A DNA stretch of 64,000 nt from Streptomyces sp. B3I8 (GCF_030816915.1 NZ_JAUSYN010000002.1:967501-1031500); one strand, 5' to 3'; counted from the stretch's first letter, positions 50,471-60,022 are shown. Program-made: numbers and translations. Notes: generated by a model not told the origin, from the sequence alone.

Positions 50471-50601
50471 ATGCCCTCGGCGCGACCGGGGCCGCCTGGT
50501 CGTACCACTGCAACTCCGGTCCGCGGTACAGCGGTTCGAGGACTGCCGACGGGTACCTGCCCGGCGGTGAACCATCGGGGGCACGGTTTGTGGGGGACGT
50601 G

Positions 50602-52521
50602 ATGGACTTCGGCACGCAGGGCCCCGAGGCTCCGGCCGACCTCGCCTGGCTGCGGGGCGTGGACGCCTACACCATGGGCGCCTACCCGCAGGCCGAGGAG
50701 GAGTTCCGGGCCGCGGTGCGGATGGACCCCGGGATGGCGGACGGCTGGCTCGGGCTGCACGCGCTCCGCGTCGACACGACGACCGCCCTGCTGCGGATGT
50801 TCCACCACCGGGAACGCTTCGGGGAGCAGCGGGCCCGGCACCGGCGCACCTTCAACTCCTGGTACTGGCTGGGCTGGTGGGTACAGCCGGTACTGGAGAG
50901 CCCGCGTGATCTGCTGCTGGCGCACGCCTCGCACTGGCTGGACGGCCGGCACGTGCCGGAGCTCGACCGGGCCCTCGCGGGGCTGCCGCCGATCGACACC
51001 GACCCCCAGGTCCGTTTCCTGCACGCCTGCCGCGCCTATCTGGTCAAGGACTGGGAGCAGCTGGTCCGGCACACCGATCCGCTGATCGACGACACCCTGC
51101 TCGGCATCGAGGCGGGGCTGTTCGGCGGCATGGCCCGGGTGCGGCTGGAGATGTTCGGGCAGGCGGAACCGCTGCTGTCGGCCGCGCTGATGCGGTGCCG
51201 CAGCGAGCAGCCGCAGCGCAAGGAGCTGCGCTACTGGCTGGCGCGGGCGCACGAGGGCACGGGCCGTTCGGCGGCCGCGCTGCCCCTGTACCGGGCGGTG
51301 CATCGGGTGGACCCGGCGTTCATGGACACCTCGGCCCGGCTCGCGGCGATAGCGGAGGGGGACGGGTACGAGGACGCGGCCGGTCTCGCGGCGGTCACCC
51401 TCGCAGGCATCGGCCAGGATCTGCTGGACGGCCCGGACGGACTCGACGGGGTCGACCCGCTGTTCGGTGCCGGCGCGGAGGGGTGGGACCTGCGGACCTC
51501 CCCCGAGCCCGAGCCGCCCACCGTCCCCGGAGTTCCCGGAGTTCCCGGAGTCCCGTCCGCCCCGGTCGTCGCGGCGCCGGCCGCCGACGCGGCCCGGGAG
51601 CGGACCCCGGGGACGGGCTCGCCGCTGCCGACCGGGCCCACCGATCCGGTGCTGCTTGAACAGGCACTCGCGGAACTGGAGCGGATGGTCGGGCTGGAGC
51701 CGGTGAAGCGCCAGGTCAAGGCGTTGTCGGCGCAGCTCAACATGGCGCGGCTGCGGGCCGGTCAGGGGCTGCCCGTGCAGCCGCCGAAGCGGCACTTCGT
51801 CTTCTCGGGCCCTTCCGGCACCGGCAAGACCACGGTGGCGCGCATTCTCGGCCGGGTGTTCTACGCGCTCGGGCTGCTCGGCGGCGACCATCTGGTGGAG
51901 GCGCAGCGGGCGGACCTGGTCGGCGAGTACCTCGGGCAGACGGCCGTGAAGGCCAACGAGCTGATCGACTCGGCGATCGGCGGCGTCCTCTTCGTCGACG
52001 AGGCGTACGCCCTGTCCAACTCCGGGTACGGCAAGGGCGACGCGTACGGCGACGAGGCGCTGCAGGTGCTGCTGAAGCGGGCGGAGGACAACCGGGACCA
52101 CCTGGTGGTGATCCTCGCCGGGTACCCGGAGGGCATGGACCGGCTGCTGGCCGCCAACCCCGGGCTGTCCTCACGGTTCACCACTCGGGTGGACTTCCCC
52201 TCGTACCGGCCGCTGGAGCTGACGTCCATCGGGGAGGTGCTGGCGGCGGAGAACGGTGACGTCTGGGACGAGGAGGCGCTGGACGAGCTGCGCTCGATCG
52301 CCGGGCACGTCGTGGACCAGGGGTGGATCGACGAGCTGGGCAACGGACGGTTCCTGCGCACGCTGTACGAGAAGAGCTGCGCGTACCGGGACCTGCGGCT
52401 GTCCGCGTGTCCCGGTACGCTGACCCGGGACGACCTCGCCACGCTGCGGCTGCCGGACCTGATGCAGGCGTACGGGGAGGTCCTGTCCGGGCGGAACCCG
52501 CAGGACCCGTCGGCGCTGTAG
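50602..52521 (+). CDS. EccA-like AAA+ ATPase (CbxX/CfqX family)
   Basis: 639-aa protein: N-terminal TPR-like helical domain (about 1-270; YPQAEEEFRAAVRMDPGMADGW), a Pro/Val-rich linker with three GVP-type repeats (about 300-330), then a CbxX AAA+ domain with Walker A FSGPSGTGKTTVARILG, Walker B GVLFVDEAYAL, sensor VVILAGYPEGMDRLL and Arg finger NPGLSSRF. This is the EccA architecture of type VII secretion, but no ESX core genes (eccB/C/D/E, esx) are in the window. Start at the ATG at 50602 after GGGGGAC; the frame runs open to 50227 without conserved character. Confidence 0.9.
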   Translation: MDFGTQGPEAPADLAWLRGVDAYTMGAYPQAEEEFRAAVRMDPGMADGWLGLHALRVDTTTALLRMFHHRERFGEQRARHRRTFNSWYWLGWWVQPVLESPRDLLLAHASHWLDGRHVPELDRALAGLPPIDTDPQVRFLHACRAYLVKDWEQLVRHTDPLIDDTLLGIEAGLFGGMARVRLEMFGQAEPLLSAALMRCRSEQPQRKELRYWLARAHEGTGRSAAALPLYRAVHRVDPAFMDTSARLAAIAEGDGYEDAAGLAAVTLAGIGQDLLDGPDGLDGVDPLFGAGAEGWDLRTSPEPEPPTVPGVPGVPGVPSAPVVAAPAADAARERTPGTGSPLPTGPTDPVLLEQALAELERMVGLEPVKRQVKALSAQLNMARLRAGQGLPVQPPKRHFVFSGPSGTGKTTVARILGRVFYALGLLGGDHLVEAQRADLVGEYLGQTAVKANELIDSAIGGVLFVDEAYALSNSGYGKGDAYGDEALQVLLKRAEDNRDHLVVILAGYPEGMDRLLAANPGLSSRFTTRVDFPSYRPLELTSIGEVLAAENGDVWDEEALDELRSIAGHVVDQGWIDELGNGRFLRTLYEKSCAYRDLRLSACPGTLTRDDLATLRLPDLMQAYGEVLSGRNPQDPSAL

Positions 52522-52616
52522 CCGCGACGACGGGGCGGGCGAGCCCCCTGCGCCGGGGGCAGGACGTGAACCCCTGAGCCGGGGAGCGGCGGGACGACGG
52601 CCGGTGAGCCGGTGGC

Positions 52617-52650
52617 GGCGGGACGGAGACCCGTGAGCCCCCGTCCCGCC
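52617..52650. terminator. Terminator hairpin between convergent genes
   Basis: GGCGGGACGG (52617-52626) and CCGTCCCGCC (52641-52650) form a perfect 10-bp stem. The region from 52555 also carries about three degenerate 30-bp direct repeats (GAGCCGG..GGCGGGACG). Confidence 0.7.
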
Positions 52651-52655
52651 GTGCG

Positions 52656-53708
52656 CTACGCCACCGGGGTCTGCGCCCCGTCGGCGCTGAGCCGGTGCGC
52701 CGGGTCCCGTACCTCGCCGACCAGTAGCTCCAGTACGTCCTCCAGGGCGACCAGGCCCAGCACCCGGCCGGAGGCGTCCGCCACCTGCGCCAGGTGGGTC
52801 GCGGCGCGCCGCATCACCGTCAGGGCGTCGTCCAGCGGCAGTTCGGCGGCCAGGGTGGTCATCGGCCGCCACACGTGCTGCGGCACCGCGCGCTCGGACT
52901 CCTCGAGGTCGAGGACGTCCTTCACGTGCAGGTAGCCCATGAAGGCGCCGTTCTCCGCGGCGACGGGGAACCGGGAGTATCCGGTCCGGGCCGTCAGCGC
53001 CACGATCTCCCCCGGGGTGACCGCGGGGCGCACGGTCACCAGCGAGGTGCGGTCCAGGAGGACGTCGGTGACCGGACGGGAGCCCAGTTCCAGCGCGTCC
53101 TCCAGTCGCTCCTGCTCCTCGGGGTCGAGCAGTCCGGCCTGGCCGGAGTCCTCCACGAGCTGGTTGAGCTGCTCGCTGGTGAAGACCGCCTCGACCTCGT
53201 CCTTGGGCTCCACCCGGAACATCCTGAGGACCAGTCGGGCGCAGGCGCTCAGGAAAGCCGTGACGGGCCTGCACAGGCGGGCGAAGGCGACCAGGCCGGG
53301 GCTGAGCCACAGCGCGGCCTTCTCGGGGGCGGCCATCGCGAGGTTTTTCGGCACCATCTCGCCGATGACGAGGTGGAAGAAGACGACGGCGGCGAGCGCG
53401 AGGACGTACCCGAGGGGGTGGACCATTCCCTCGGGTAGGCGGATCGCCGTGAAGAGGGGCTCCAGCAGGTGCGCCACGGTGGGCTCCGCGACGGCGCCGA
53501 GGGTGAGGGAACAGACGGTGATGCCGAACTGGGCCGCCGCCATCATCTGCGGCAGCCGCTCCAGGCCGTACAGCACCTGGCGGGCCCGGGTGGTGCCGAG
53601 CGGCTCGATCTGGCTGCGCCGCACGGAGACCAGGGCGAACTCGGCCCCGACGAAGAATCCGTTCGTGAGCACCAGCAGCGCGGCGAACAGGAGTTGGACG
53701 ACGCTCAT
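52656..53708 (-). CDS. CNNM/CBS-domain membrane protein (HlyC/CorC family), short paralogue
   Basis: 350-aa membrane protein: DUF21/CNNM domain with four hydrophobic segments (VQLLFAALLVLTNGFFVGAEFALVSVRRS, then FGITVCSLTLGAVAEP and FFHLVIGEMVPKNLA), then a CBS pair (VTVRPAVTPGEIVALTARTGYSRFPV and LVALEDVLELLVGEVRD). The family is linked to magnesium or other cation efflux. It lacks the C-terminal transporter-associated domain. It overlaps the upstream paralogue by 4 nt. Confidence 0.92.
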   Translation of the reverse strand: MSVVQLLFAALLVLTNGFFVGAEFALVSVRRSQIEPLGTTRARQVLYGLERLPQMMAAAQFGITVCSLTLGAVAEPTVAHLLEPLFTAIRLPEGMVHPLGYVLALAAVVFFHLVIGEMVPKNLAMAAPEKAALWLSPGLVAFARLCRPVTAFLSACARLVLRMFRVEPKDEVEAVFTSEQLNQLVEDSGQAGLLDPEEQERLEDALELGSRPVTDVLLDRTSLVTVRPAVTPGEIVALTARTGYSRFPVAAENGAFMGYLHVKDVLDLEESERAVPQHVWRPMTTLAAELPLDDALTVMRRAATHLAQVADASGRVLGLVALEDVLELLVGEVRDPAHRLSADGAQTPVA

Positions 53709-55360
53709 CGCACGGCCTCCGCGGCGGAACCGCTGCGGGCGGTCCGCCCGGCGTGCGCGGAGGTGTCCGCGCCGCCGTCCGGTGCCGGTTCGGGGCCGCT
53801 TCCACCGGTGCCCCCGCGGGGATCCCCCGCCGGCGCCGCGCCGCCGGAGGCGGCGTGCGACAGCACGGCCCCGGTGCTCGGGTCGTGCGCCGCGGTCATG
53901 CTCCGGGGCGCGGCCGACGCCGCCGCGGGGGTCGGTGATGCCGCGGGGCCGCCGCCGGTCGCCTGCGCCTGCGCCGCGGCGGTGCGCGCCGGGGCGGATG
54001 CCGGTGGCGCGGTGCGCGGGGCCGGTGGGGACGAGGCCGCGGGGCACTCCGGCGCCGGGTCCGTGCGGGTCAGGCGGACGCGTTCGGCGCGGTAGTGGTC
54101 CACCTGCCGGACGGTCAGGCGCCAGCCGGGAAGGTCCGCGCGGTCGCCGGGGGCGGGGATGCGTCCGAGGAGGTCGGCGACGAGGCCGGCCACCGTCTCG
54201 TACGGCCCCTCCGGCGCTTCGAGGCCGATGCGCCGCAGCACGTCGACCCGCAGGCCGCCGTCGACGTCCCACGACGGACGTCCGTCCTCGGGCGGGGCGA
54301 CGGCGAGTTCGGGCAGGTCGTGGCCGTCGTGCTCGTCGCGGACCTCGCCGACGAGTTCCTCGACGATGTCCTCCAGGGTGACCACGCCGGCCGTGCCGCC
54401 GTACTCGTCGACGACGACGGCGATGGGCTGCTCGCTGCGCAGCCGCGTCAGCAGCGGCCGCACCGGCAGGGTCTCGGGGACCAGGACCGGCGGCTGGGCG
54501 ATCCGGCCGACGGTGGTGCGCAGCCGGTCGCGCACGGGCACGGCGAGCGCGTCCTTGAGGTGGACCATGCCGACGATCTCGTCGATCTTCTCCCGGTAGA
54601 CGGGGAAGCGGGACAGTCCGGTGGCCCGGGTCAGGTTGACCACGTCCTCGGCGGTGGCGGAGGACTGCAGGGCGCTGACCTTCACGCGGGGGGTCATCAC
54701 ATGCTGGGCGGTGAGGTCGCCCAGCGACAGGGTGCGCACGAAGAGGTCGGCCGTGTCCTGCTCCAGCGTGCCTGCCCGCGCGGAGTGGCGGGCCAGCGAG
54801 ACGAGTTCGCCGGGGGTCCGGGCGGAGGCCAGTTCGTCGGCCGGTTCCACGCCGAGGGCCCGTACGAGCCGGTTGGCGACGGTGTTGAGCGCCGAGATCA
54901 CCGGGCGGAACAGGCGGGCGAACACGTGCTGGGGGCCCGCGACGAAGCGCGCGACCTGCAACGGCCGGGACACCGCCCAGTTCTTCGGCACGAGCTCGCC
55001 GATCACCATCTGTATCGCGGAGGCCAGCAGCATGCCGACCACCACCGCGAGCCCGGAGCCGACGCCGCCCGACAGGCCGAGGGCGGCGAACGGGCCACGC
55101 AGCAGTTCGGCCAGCGCCGGTTCGGCGAGCATGCCGACGACGAGGGAGGTGATCGTGATGCCGAGCTGGGTGCCGGAGAGTTGGAACGACAGGTGCTTGA
55201 GCGCCTCGACGACCGTGCGCGCGCGCCGGTCACCGTCGGCGGCGGCCTTCTCCGCCTCGGGCCGCTCGACCGTGACCAGGCCGAACTCGGCGGCCACGAA
55301 GAAGCCGTTGGCAAGGATCAGTACGAATGCCGCTGCCAGGAGCAGCAGGGTGAGGGTCAT
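53705..55360 (-). CDS. CNNM/CBS-domain membrane protein (HlyC/CorC family), long paralogue
   Basis: 551-aa: CNNM domain (LLLAAAFVLILANGFFVAAEFGLV; GITITSLVVGMLAEP; MVIGELVPKNWAVSRP), CBS pair (HVMTPRVKVSALQ, GLSRFPVYREKIDEIVGMVHLKD, and DEYGGTAGVVTLEDIVEELVGEV) and the CorC_HlyC C-terminal domain (DVDGGLRVDVL). The last 130 residues are Ala/Pro/Gly/Ser-rich and low complexity. Coupled by ATGA overlap to the shorter paralogue; such pairs are probably hetero-oligomers (inference). Confidence 0.92.
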   Translation of the reverse strand: MTLTLLLLAAAFVLILANGFFVAAEFGLVTVERPEAEKAAADGDRRARTVVEALKHLSFQLSGTQLGITITSLVVGMLAEPALAELLRGPFAALGLSGGVGSGLAVVVGMLLASAIQMVIGELVPKNWAVSRPLQVARFVAGPQHVFARLFRPVISALNTVANRLVRALGVEPADELASARTPGELVSLARHSARAGTLEQDTADLFVRTLSLGDLTAQHVMTPRVKVSALQSSATAEDVVNLTRATGLSRFPVYREKIDEIVGMVHLKDALAVPVRDRLRTTVGRIAQPPVLVPETLPVRPLLTRLRSEQPIAVVVDEYGGTAGVVTLEDIVEELVGEVRDEHDGHDLPELAVAPPEDGRPSWDVDGGLRVDVLRRIGLEAPEGPYETVAGLVADLLGRIPAPGDRADLPGWRLTVRQVDHYRAERVRLTRTDPAPECPAASSPPAPRTAPPASAPARTAAAQAQATGGGPAASPTPAAASAAPRSMTAAHDPSTGAVLSHAASGGAAPAGDPRGGTGGSGPEPAPDGGADTSAHAGRTARSGSAAEAVR

Positions 55361-55504
55361 GATGCCGCCGCCCGAGCACGCGCGCGGAGGGGGTCCGCGC
55401 TATGTCGGCAGGGGGCGGCGCAGGTACTGCAGGACGGTCCGTCCATCGCCGGAGGGAGTCACTCCTCGGTTAGCAGGAGCCCCAGGGCACCGGGCGGTGC
55501 GGCA

Positions 55505-55537
55505 GGGGCGGAGGCGTTGTGTCAACGCCTCCGCCCC
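55505..55537 (-). terminator. Terminator hairpin ending the rib-his transcript
   Basis: GGGGCGGAGGCGTTG and CAACGCCTCCGCCCC form a perfect 15-bp stem with a three-base loop, 50 bp past the minus-strand stop at 55587, separating that operon from the CNNM genes. The flank on the plus side is unusually AT-rich (AAGATTAATCAAG). Confidence 0.85.
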
Positions 55538-55586
55538 CAAGATTAATCAAGACATGGCCGGATGCGGCAGGGCCGGCTTCCCCGAC

Positions 55587-56153
55587 TCAGCCCTGATGTT
55601 CCGCGGAGGGCGGCTCGGGGTCGTCGACGGAGTGGGCCCGGACGAGCGCGCGCAGGGCCCGCGCGTCGGCGACGGCGCGCGCCCGGGCGATGCCCGGCTG
55701 GATGCCCAGCGCGGGCAGGCTGGTTCCATCGCTGAGGTCGAGGAAGACCCACGCGTCACCCGGGCGCAGATTGACCTGGATGATCTGCGCCCATTCCAGC
55801 CGGCGCCGGCTGGTGATGTTCACCACGGTCACCCCGGAGTCGTCGGCGGTGATCCGGGGCCGGGAGAGGAGGACGAGTATCCCGGCGAGCAGCAGGGCGG
55901 TGAGCAGGAAGCTGAGCCGCTCACCGGGTCCGAGCTGTTCGAGCAGGAACGCGACGACCGTGATCACGACGACGATCGCCACGGCCGCCGTGAGCAGCAC
56001 GGCCCGGGTGCGCCCCGGCCGGAAGGTGACCGGCAGGGCGGGCACCTCCGGAGGGCCCGCAGCACCCGGGGCATCCGGAGTACCTGGGACGTCCGGGGCG
56101 CCCGGGACGTCCGGGGCGCCGGCAGGGCCGGAGGAGGCAGGCGGTGTCGGCAT
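55587..56153 (-). CDS. PH-domain-like membrane protein with Pro/Gly repeat N-terminus
   Basis: 188-aa protein: N-terminal low-complexity stretch of PGAPDV-type repeats (about 10-37), two membrane helices (AVLLTAAVAIVVVITVVAFLL; LSFLLTALLLAGILVLL), then a bacterial PH-like domain (ITADDSGVTVVNITSRRRLEWAQIIQVNL). Function unknown. It follows hisG by 17 bp and shares its transcript. Confidence 0.85.
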   Translation of the reverse strand: MPTPPASSGPAGAPDVPGAPDVPGTPDAPGAAGPPEVPALPVTFRPGRTRAVLLTAAVAIVVVITVVAFLLEQLGPGERLSFLLTALLLAGILVLLSRPRITADDSGVTVVNITSRRRLEWAQIIQVNLRPGDAWVFLDLSDGTSLPALGIQPGIARARAVADARALRALVRAHSVDDPEPPSAEHQG

Positions 56154-56170
56154 GGTGTCGCTCCGGCCGG

Positions 56171-57019
56171 TCAGAGGCGACAGGCGTGGATCGCCGTGGT
56201 CAGGATGGCGCGCGCGCCCAGGTCGTAGAGGTCGTCCATGATCCGCTGCGCCTCCTTGGACGGGACCATGGCACGCACGGCGACCCAGCCCTCGTTGTGC
56301 AGCGGGGAGACGGTCGGCGACTCCAGTCCCGGGGTGAGCGCGACGGCCTTCTCGAGCTGTTCGACGCGGCAGTCGTAGTCCATCATCACGTACGTCCGGG
56401 CCACCAGGACGCCCTGGAGCCGGCGCAGGAACTGCTGCACCTTGGGCTCCTCGACGTCCGCCCCGGTGCGGCGGACGACGACCGCCTCCGAGGTCATGAT
56501 GGGCTCGCCGAAGACCTCCAGGCCCGCGTTGCGCAACGAGGTCCCGGTCTCGACGACATCCGCGATGACCTCGGCCACACCGAGCTCGATCGCGGTCTCC
56601 ACGGCCCCGTCGAGGTGGACGACGGAGGCGTCGATGCCGTGCTCGGCGAGGTGCCCGGCGACGATGCCCTCGTAGGACGTGGCGACGGTCAGGCCGGCCA
56701 GGTCCTTGACATCGCCGACGGTGCCCGGCTTGCCGGCGAAGCGGAAGGTCGAGCGGGCGAAGCCCAGCGGAAGGATCTCCTCCACCTGCGCGCCGGAGTC
56801 GACGAGCAGGTCACGTCCGGTGATGCCGATGTCGAGGCGGCCCGAGGAGACGTAGATCGCGATGTCTCGGGGGCGGAGGTAGAAGAACTCGACCTCGTTG
56901 ACCGGGTCGACGATCCGCAGTTCCTTGGACTCCCGGCGCTGCTGGTAGCCGGCCTCATGCAGCATCGCCGCCGCAGGGTCTGACAGGGAACCCTTGTTGG
57001 GGACGGCGATGCGCAGCAT
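56171..57019 (-). CDS. hisG: ATP phosphoribosyltransferase, long form
   Basis: 282-aa enzyme for the first step of histidine synthesis: ATP and PRPP to phosphoribosyl-ATP. Long (hexameric) form with a C-terminal regulatory domain (GWVAVRAMVPSKEAQRIMDDLY, GARAILTT) that normally binds histidine. Catalytic region: LRIAVPNKGSL start, FLRPRDIAIYVSSGRLDIGITGRD-type segment and PRPP loop ADVVETGTSLRNAGLEVF. Downstream of hisE. Confidence 0.96.
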   Translation of the reverse strand: MLRIAVPNKGSLSDPAAAMLHEAGYQQRRESKELRIVDPVNEVEFFYLRPRDIAIYVSSGRLDIGITGRDLLVDSGAQVEEILPLGFARSTFRFAGKPGTVGDVKDLAGLTVATSYEGIVAGHLAEHGIDASVVHLDGAVETAIELGVAEVIADVVETGTSLRNAGLEVFGEPIMTSEAVVVRRTGADVEEPKVQQFLRRLQGVLVARTYVMMDYDCRVEQLEKAVALTPGLESPTVSPLHNEGWVAVRAMVPSKEAQRIMDDLYDLGARAILTTAIHACRL

Positions 57020-57139
57020 GAGGTCGGCTTCCTTTGCGTGAGTGAGGCGCGTGAGTGGGTCAGGAGTGCGGAACGACGCGATGCGGAGGGATGTGACGCG
57101 GAGCGGGGAGGGACGGGAGGCGGTGCGGGGCCGGACGGC

Positions 57140-57412
57140 TCACAGATGGGCGTAGACGTCGTCCAGGGAGATGCCGCGGGCGACCATCATCACCTGGACG
57201 TGGTACAGCAGCTGCGAGATCTCCTCGGCCGCCGCCTCCTTGCCCTCGTGCTCGGCGGCCATCCAGACCTCTGCGGCTTCTTCGACGACCTTCTTGCCGA
57301 TGGCATGCACGCCCTTGCCGACCAGTTCCGCGGTGCGGGAGGTGGCGGGATCGCCGTGGGCTGCCTTGTGCTGGAGCTCGGTGAAGAGCTCCTCGAACGT
57401 CTTATTGGACAT
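57140..57412 (-). CDS. hisE: Phosphoribosyl-ATP pyrophosphatase
   Basis: 90-aa all-alpha NTP pyrophosphatase (MazG-like), second step of histidine synthesis: PR-ATP to PR-AMP. Core: [30 protein letters not shown] and [14 protein letters not shown] with the acidic metal ligands. Start at the ATG at 57412 behind GAGGACC. It follows ribH by 34 bp, so histidine and riboflavin genes share a transcript. HisI (cyclohydrolase) is not here. Confidence 0.95.
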   Translation of the reverse strand: MSNKTFEELFTELQHKAAHGDPATSRTAELVGKGVHAIGKKVVEEAAEVWMAAEHEGKEAAAEEISQLLYHVQVMMVARGISLDDVYAHL

Positions 57413-57446
57413 GGTGGTCCTCACCCTACGCGGTCCGGACGGTGCC

Positions 57447-57932
57447 TCAGTGCCAGGGTTCGGATACCGAGCGGAGCGTGGCCGCGGTGGCGACCGCCGC
57501 CGTCACCGCCTCGTGGCCCTTGTCCTCGCTGGAGCCCGCGAGGCCGGCCCGGTCCAGGGCCTGCTCCTCCGTGTCGCAGGTGAGGACGCCGAAGCCGACC
57601 GGGACGCCGGTCTCGACGGAGACCTGGGTCAACCCCTGGGTGACGCCCTGGCACACGTAGTCGAAGTGGGGTGTGCCGCCGCGGATGACGACGCCCAGGG
57701 CGACGACGGCGTCGTAGCCGCGGCCCGCGAGGACCTTGGCGGCGACCGGGAGTTCGAAGCTGCCGGGGACCCGGAGCAGCGTGGGCTCGTCGATGCCCAG
57801 GTCGCCGAGGGCGCGCAGGGCACCGTCCACCAGTCCGTCCATCACCTTGTCGTGCCACTGTGCCGCGACGACGGCGACCCTGAGGTCGCTCACGTTCCGT
57901 ACGGACAGCTCCGGTGCGCCCTTGCCACTCAC
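57447..57932 (-). CDS. ribH: 6,7-dimethyl-8-ribityllumazine synthase
   Basis: 161-aa lumazine synthase: condenses the ribitylamino-pyrimidinedione with dihydroxybutanone phosphate. Motifs: [49 protein letters not shown] (catalytic His region) and [19 protein letters not shown] start at 57932. Separated from ribAB by a 7-bp tandem repeat. Confidence 0.97.
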   Translation of the reverse strand: MSGKGAPELSVRNVSDLRVAVVAAQWHDKVMDGLVDGALRALGDLGIDEPTLLRVPGSFELPVAAKVLAGRGYDAVVALGVVIRGGTPHFDYVCQGVTQGLTQVSVETGVPVGFGVLTCDTEEQALDRAGLAGSSEDKGHEAVTAAVATAATLRSVSEPWH

Positions 57933-57987
57933 GTTCTCGTGTCTCCTGAAGGTGGTCCGACCGGACTGCCCGGCCGTGTCGTGTTCC

Positions 57988-58071
57988 TGCTTCTTGCTTC
58001 TTGCTTCTTGCTTCTTGCTTCTTGCTTCTTGCTTCTTGGTGCTTGCTTCTTGGTGCTTGCTTCTTGGTGCT
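57988..58071. repeat. Heptanucleotide tandem repeat between ribAB and ribH
   Basis: Twelve heptamers head to tail: seven TGCTTCT (57988-58036), then TGGTGCT and TGCTTCT alternating to 58071. The tract is T-rich and far below genome GC. The ribAB stop codon (TAA, 58074-58076) abuts it. Confidence 0.97.
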
Positions 58072-58073
58072 TG

Positions 58074-59381
58074 TTACTGGTTGCCGCAAGGGGACGCGGT
58101 GGCCGTGTCCAGCCAGGGCAGGTCGTGCCCCATCCGGTCCCGTTTGGTGCGCAGGTAACGGAGGTTGTGCTCGCCGGCCTGCACGGGCATGGGTTCCCGC
58201 GCGGTGACCCGTACGCCGTGGCGTTCGAGCGCGTCGGTCTTGTCCGGGTTGTTGGTCAGCAGCCGGACGCTGCGCACCCCGAGGTCGGCGAGTATCCGCG
58301 CGCCGGCGCCGTAGTCCCGGGCGTCGGCGGGCAGACCCAGTTCGAGGTTGGCGTCGAGGGTGTCGCGGCCGCGCTCCTGGAGTTCGTACGCGCGCAGCTT
58401 GGACATCAGGCCGATGCCGCGCCCCTCGTGGCCGCGCAGGTAGACCACCACCCCCCTGCCCTCGCGCTGGACGAGCTCGAGGGAGGCTTCGAGCTGCGGT
58501 CCGCAGTCGCAGCGCAGGGAGTGGAAGACGTCGCCGGTGAGGCATTCGGAGTGGACGCGCACCAGGACGTCCTCGCCGTCGCCGAGGTCGCCGTGGACGA
58601 GGGCGATGTGCTCGACACCGTCGGCGGTGGCGCGGTAGCCGTGCGCGGTGAACTCGCCGTGCGTGGTGGGCAGTCGGACCTCGGCCTCGTGGCGGACGGC
58701 GGGCTCGGCGGGCCGGGCGGTCCCGGCGGAGCGGCGGTAGGCGACCAGGTCCTCGATGGAGATGATCGTCAGGCCGTGCTTGCGGGCGAACGGCACGAGG
58801 TCGGGCAGCCGCAGCATGCGGCCGTCCTCGCCGGCGATCTCCACGATCGCGCCGGCCGGGCGCAGGCCGGCGAGCCGGGCCAGGTCGACGGCGGCCTCGG
58901 TGTGGCCGTTGCGGGTGAGGACGCCCCCGGGGCGGGCGCGCAGCGGGAAGATGTGGCCGGGGCGGACGAGGTCGGCGGGCTCGGCGGTGCCGTCCGCAAG
59001 GAGCCGCAGCGTGGTGGCGCGGTCGGCGGCGGAGATGCCGGTGGTCACGCCGTGCGCGGGGCCCGCGTCCACGGAGACGGTGAACGCGGTCTTCATGGAC
59101 TCGGTGTTGTCGTCGACCATCTGGGGCAGCCGCAGCCGGTCCAGTTCCGCGCCCTCCATGGGGGCGCAGATCAGGCCGCGGCACTCGCTCATCATGAAGG
59201 CGACGTGCGCGGGGGTGACCTTCTCGGCGGCCATGACGAGGTCGCCCTCGTTCTCACGGTCCTCGTCGTCGACGACCACGACCGGGCGGCCGGCCGCGAT
59301 GTCGGCGATCGCCTGTTCGACGGGGTCGAGCGCGAGGTCGTCGAGGAGGTCGGTGCTGTGCAGGACGGGCGCCGTGGTCAT
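58074..59381 (-). CDS. ribAB: Bifunctional DHBP synthase / GTP cyclohydrolase II
   Basis: 435 aa with two enzyme domains. N-terminal 3,4-dihydroxy-2-butanone 4-phosphate synthase (about 1-215): [20 protein letters not shown]-like [14 protein letters not shown] and [15 protein letters not shown]-terminal GTP cyclohydrolase II (about 225-420): zinc cysteines in [31 protein letters not shown] and LLTNNPDK. Start overlaps ribM by ATGA. Ends TAA next to the heptamer repeat. Confidence 0.96.
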   Translation of the reverse strand: MTTAPVLHSTDLLDDLALDPVEQAIADIAAGRPVVVVDDEDRENEGDLVMAAEKVTPAHVAFMMSECRGLICAPMEGAELDRLRLPQMVDDNTESMKTAFTVSVDAGPAHGVTTGISAADRATTLRLLADGTAEPADLVRPGHIFPLRARPGGVLTRNGHTEAAVDLARLAGLRPAGAIVEIAGEDGRMLRLPDLVPFARKHGLTIISIEDLVAYRRSAGTARPAEPAVRHEAEVRLPTTHGEFTAHGYRATADGVEHIALVHGDLGDGEDVLVRVHSECLTGDVFHSLRCDCGPQLEASLELVQREGRGVVVYLRGHEGRGIGLMSKLRAYELQERGRDTLDANLELGLPADARDYGAGARILADLGVRSVRLLTNNPDKTDALERHGVRVTAREPMPVQAGEHNLRYLRTKRDRMGHDLPWLDTATASPCGNQ

Positions 59382-60022
59382 GCCGTGGCTCCTTCCAGGA
59401 CGGGCCGCGTGCCCCGGCGGGAGCGCAGCCACCAGTCGCGCAGGCCCCACAGGACGAGCGCGCCGTAGAGGACGTAGACGAAACCGGAGAAGGCGAAACC
59501 GTTGGCGAAGTTGAGCGGGACACCGACGGCGTCGACGAGCAGCCAGGCCAGCCAGAACTCGACCATGCCGCGGGCCTGGGCGTACATCGCGACGATCGTG
59601 CCGACGAAGATGTACGCGTCCGGCCAGGGGTCCCAGGACAGCGACGGGTACGCCTTGAACACGGCGGCGACGGCGACCGTGCCGACTGCGGCGACCGCGA
59701 TCAGCGCCGCGCGCTCGCGCCAGGTGGCGAACCGGACGGCGATGTGGCCGTCCTCGGCCCCGTCCCGGCCGCGGTTCCACCGCCACCAGCCGTAACCGGC
59801 GACGACCATGACGACGATCTGCTTGCCGGCGCTGCCGGAGAGGTGGGCGGTGGCGAACGCGGCGAAGAGGACGATGCCGGAGAGGAACTGGGTGGGCCAG
59901 CTCCAGATGGACCGGCGCCAGCCGAACGCCAGACCGACCAGGCCGATGACGTTGCCGATCATGTCCGACCACTTGATCTGCTGGTCGAAGAGGGTGAACG
60001 CCTGCGAGTTCAGCCAGTTCAC
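59378..60022 (-). CDS. ribM: Riboflavin transporter RibM (PnuC family)
   Basis: 214-aa membrane protein of the PnuC family with about seven hydrophobic segments ([58 protein letters not shown]). Within a rib operon and under an FMN riboswitch, PnuC-type proteins are riboflavin carriers, as for RibM in related streptomycetes. Overlaps ribE and ribAB by 4 nt each, so the three genes are tightly coupled. Confidence 0.92.
   Translation of the reverse strand: MNWLNSQAFTLFDQQIKWSDMIGNVIGLVGLAFGWRRSIWSWPTQFLSGIVLFAAFATAHLSGSAGKQIVVMVVAGYGWWRWNRGRDGAEDGHIAVRFATWRERAALIAVAAVGTVAVAAVFKAYPSLSWDPWPDAYIFVGTIVAMYAQARGMVEFWLAWLLVDAVGVPLNFANGFAFSGFVYVLYGALVLWGLRDWWLRSRRGTRPVLEGATA

Noticed and set aside
57988..58071. 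Heptamer tract considered as a CRISPR-like array
   Set aside because: Units are 7 bp and contiguous with no spacers.
57421..59184. Minus-strand frame through ribAB and the heptamer tract giving a Lys/Gln/Glu repeat peptide
   Set aside because: It is out of frame with ribAB and ribH; the repeat peptide is a reading-frame consequence of the DNA repeat.
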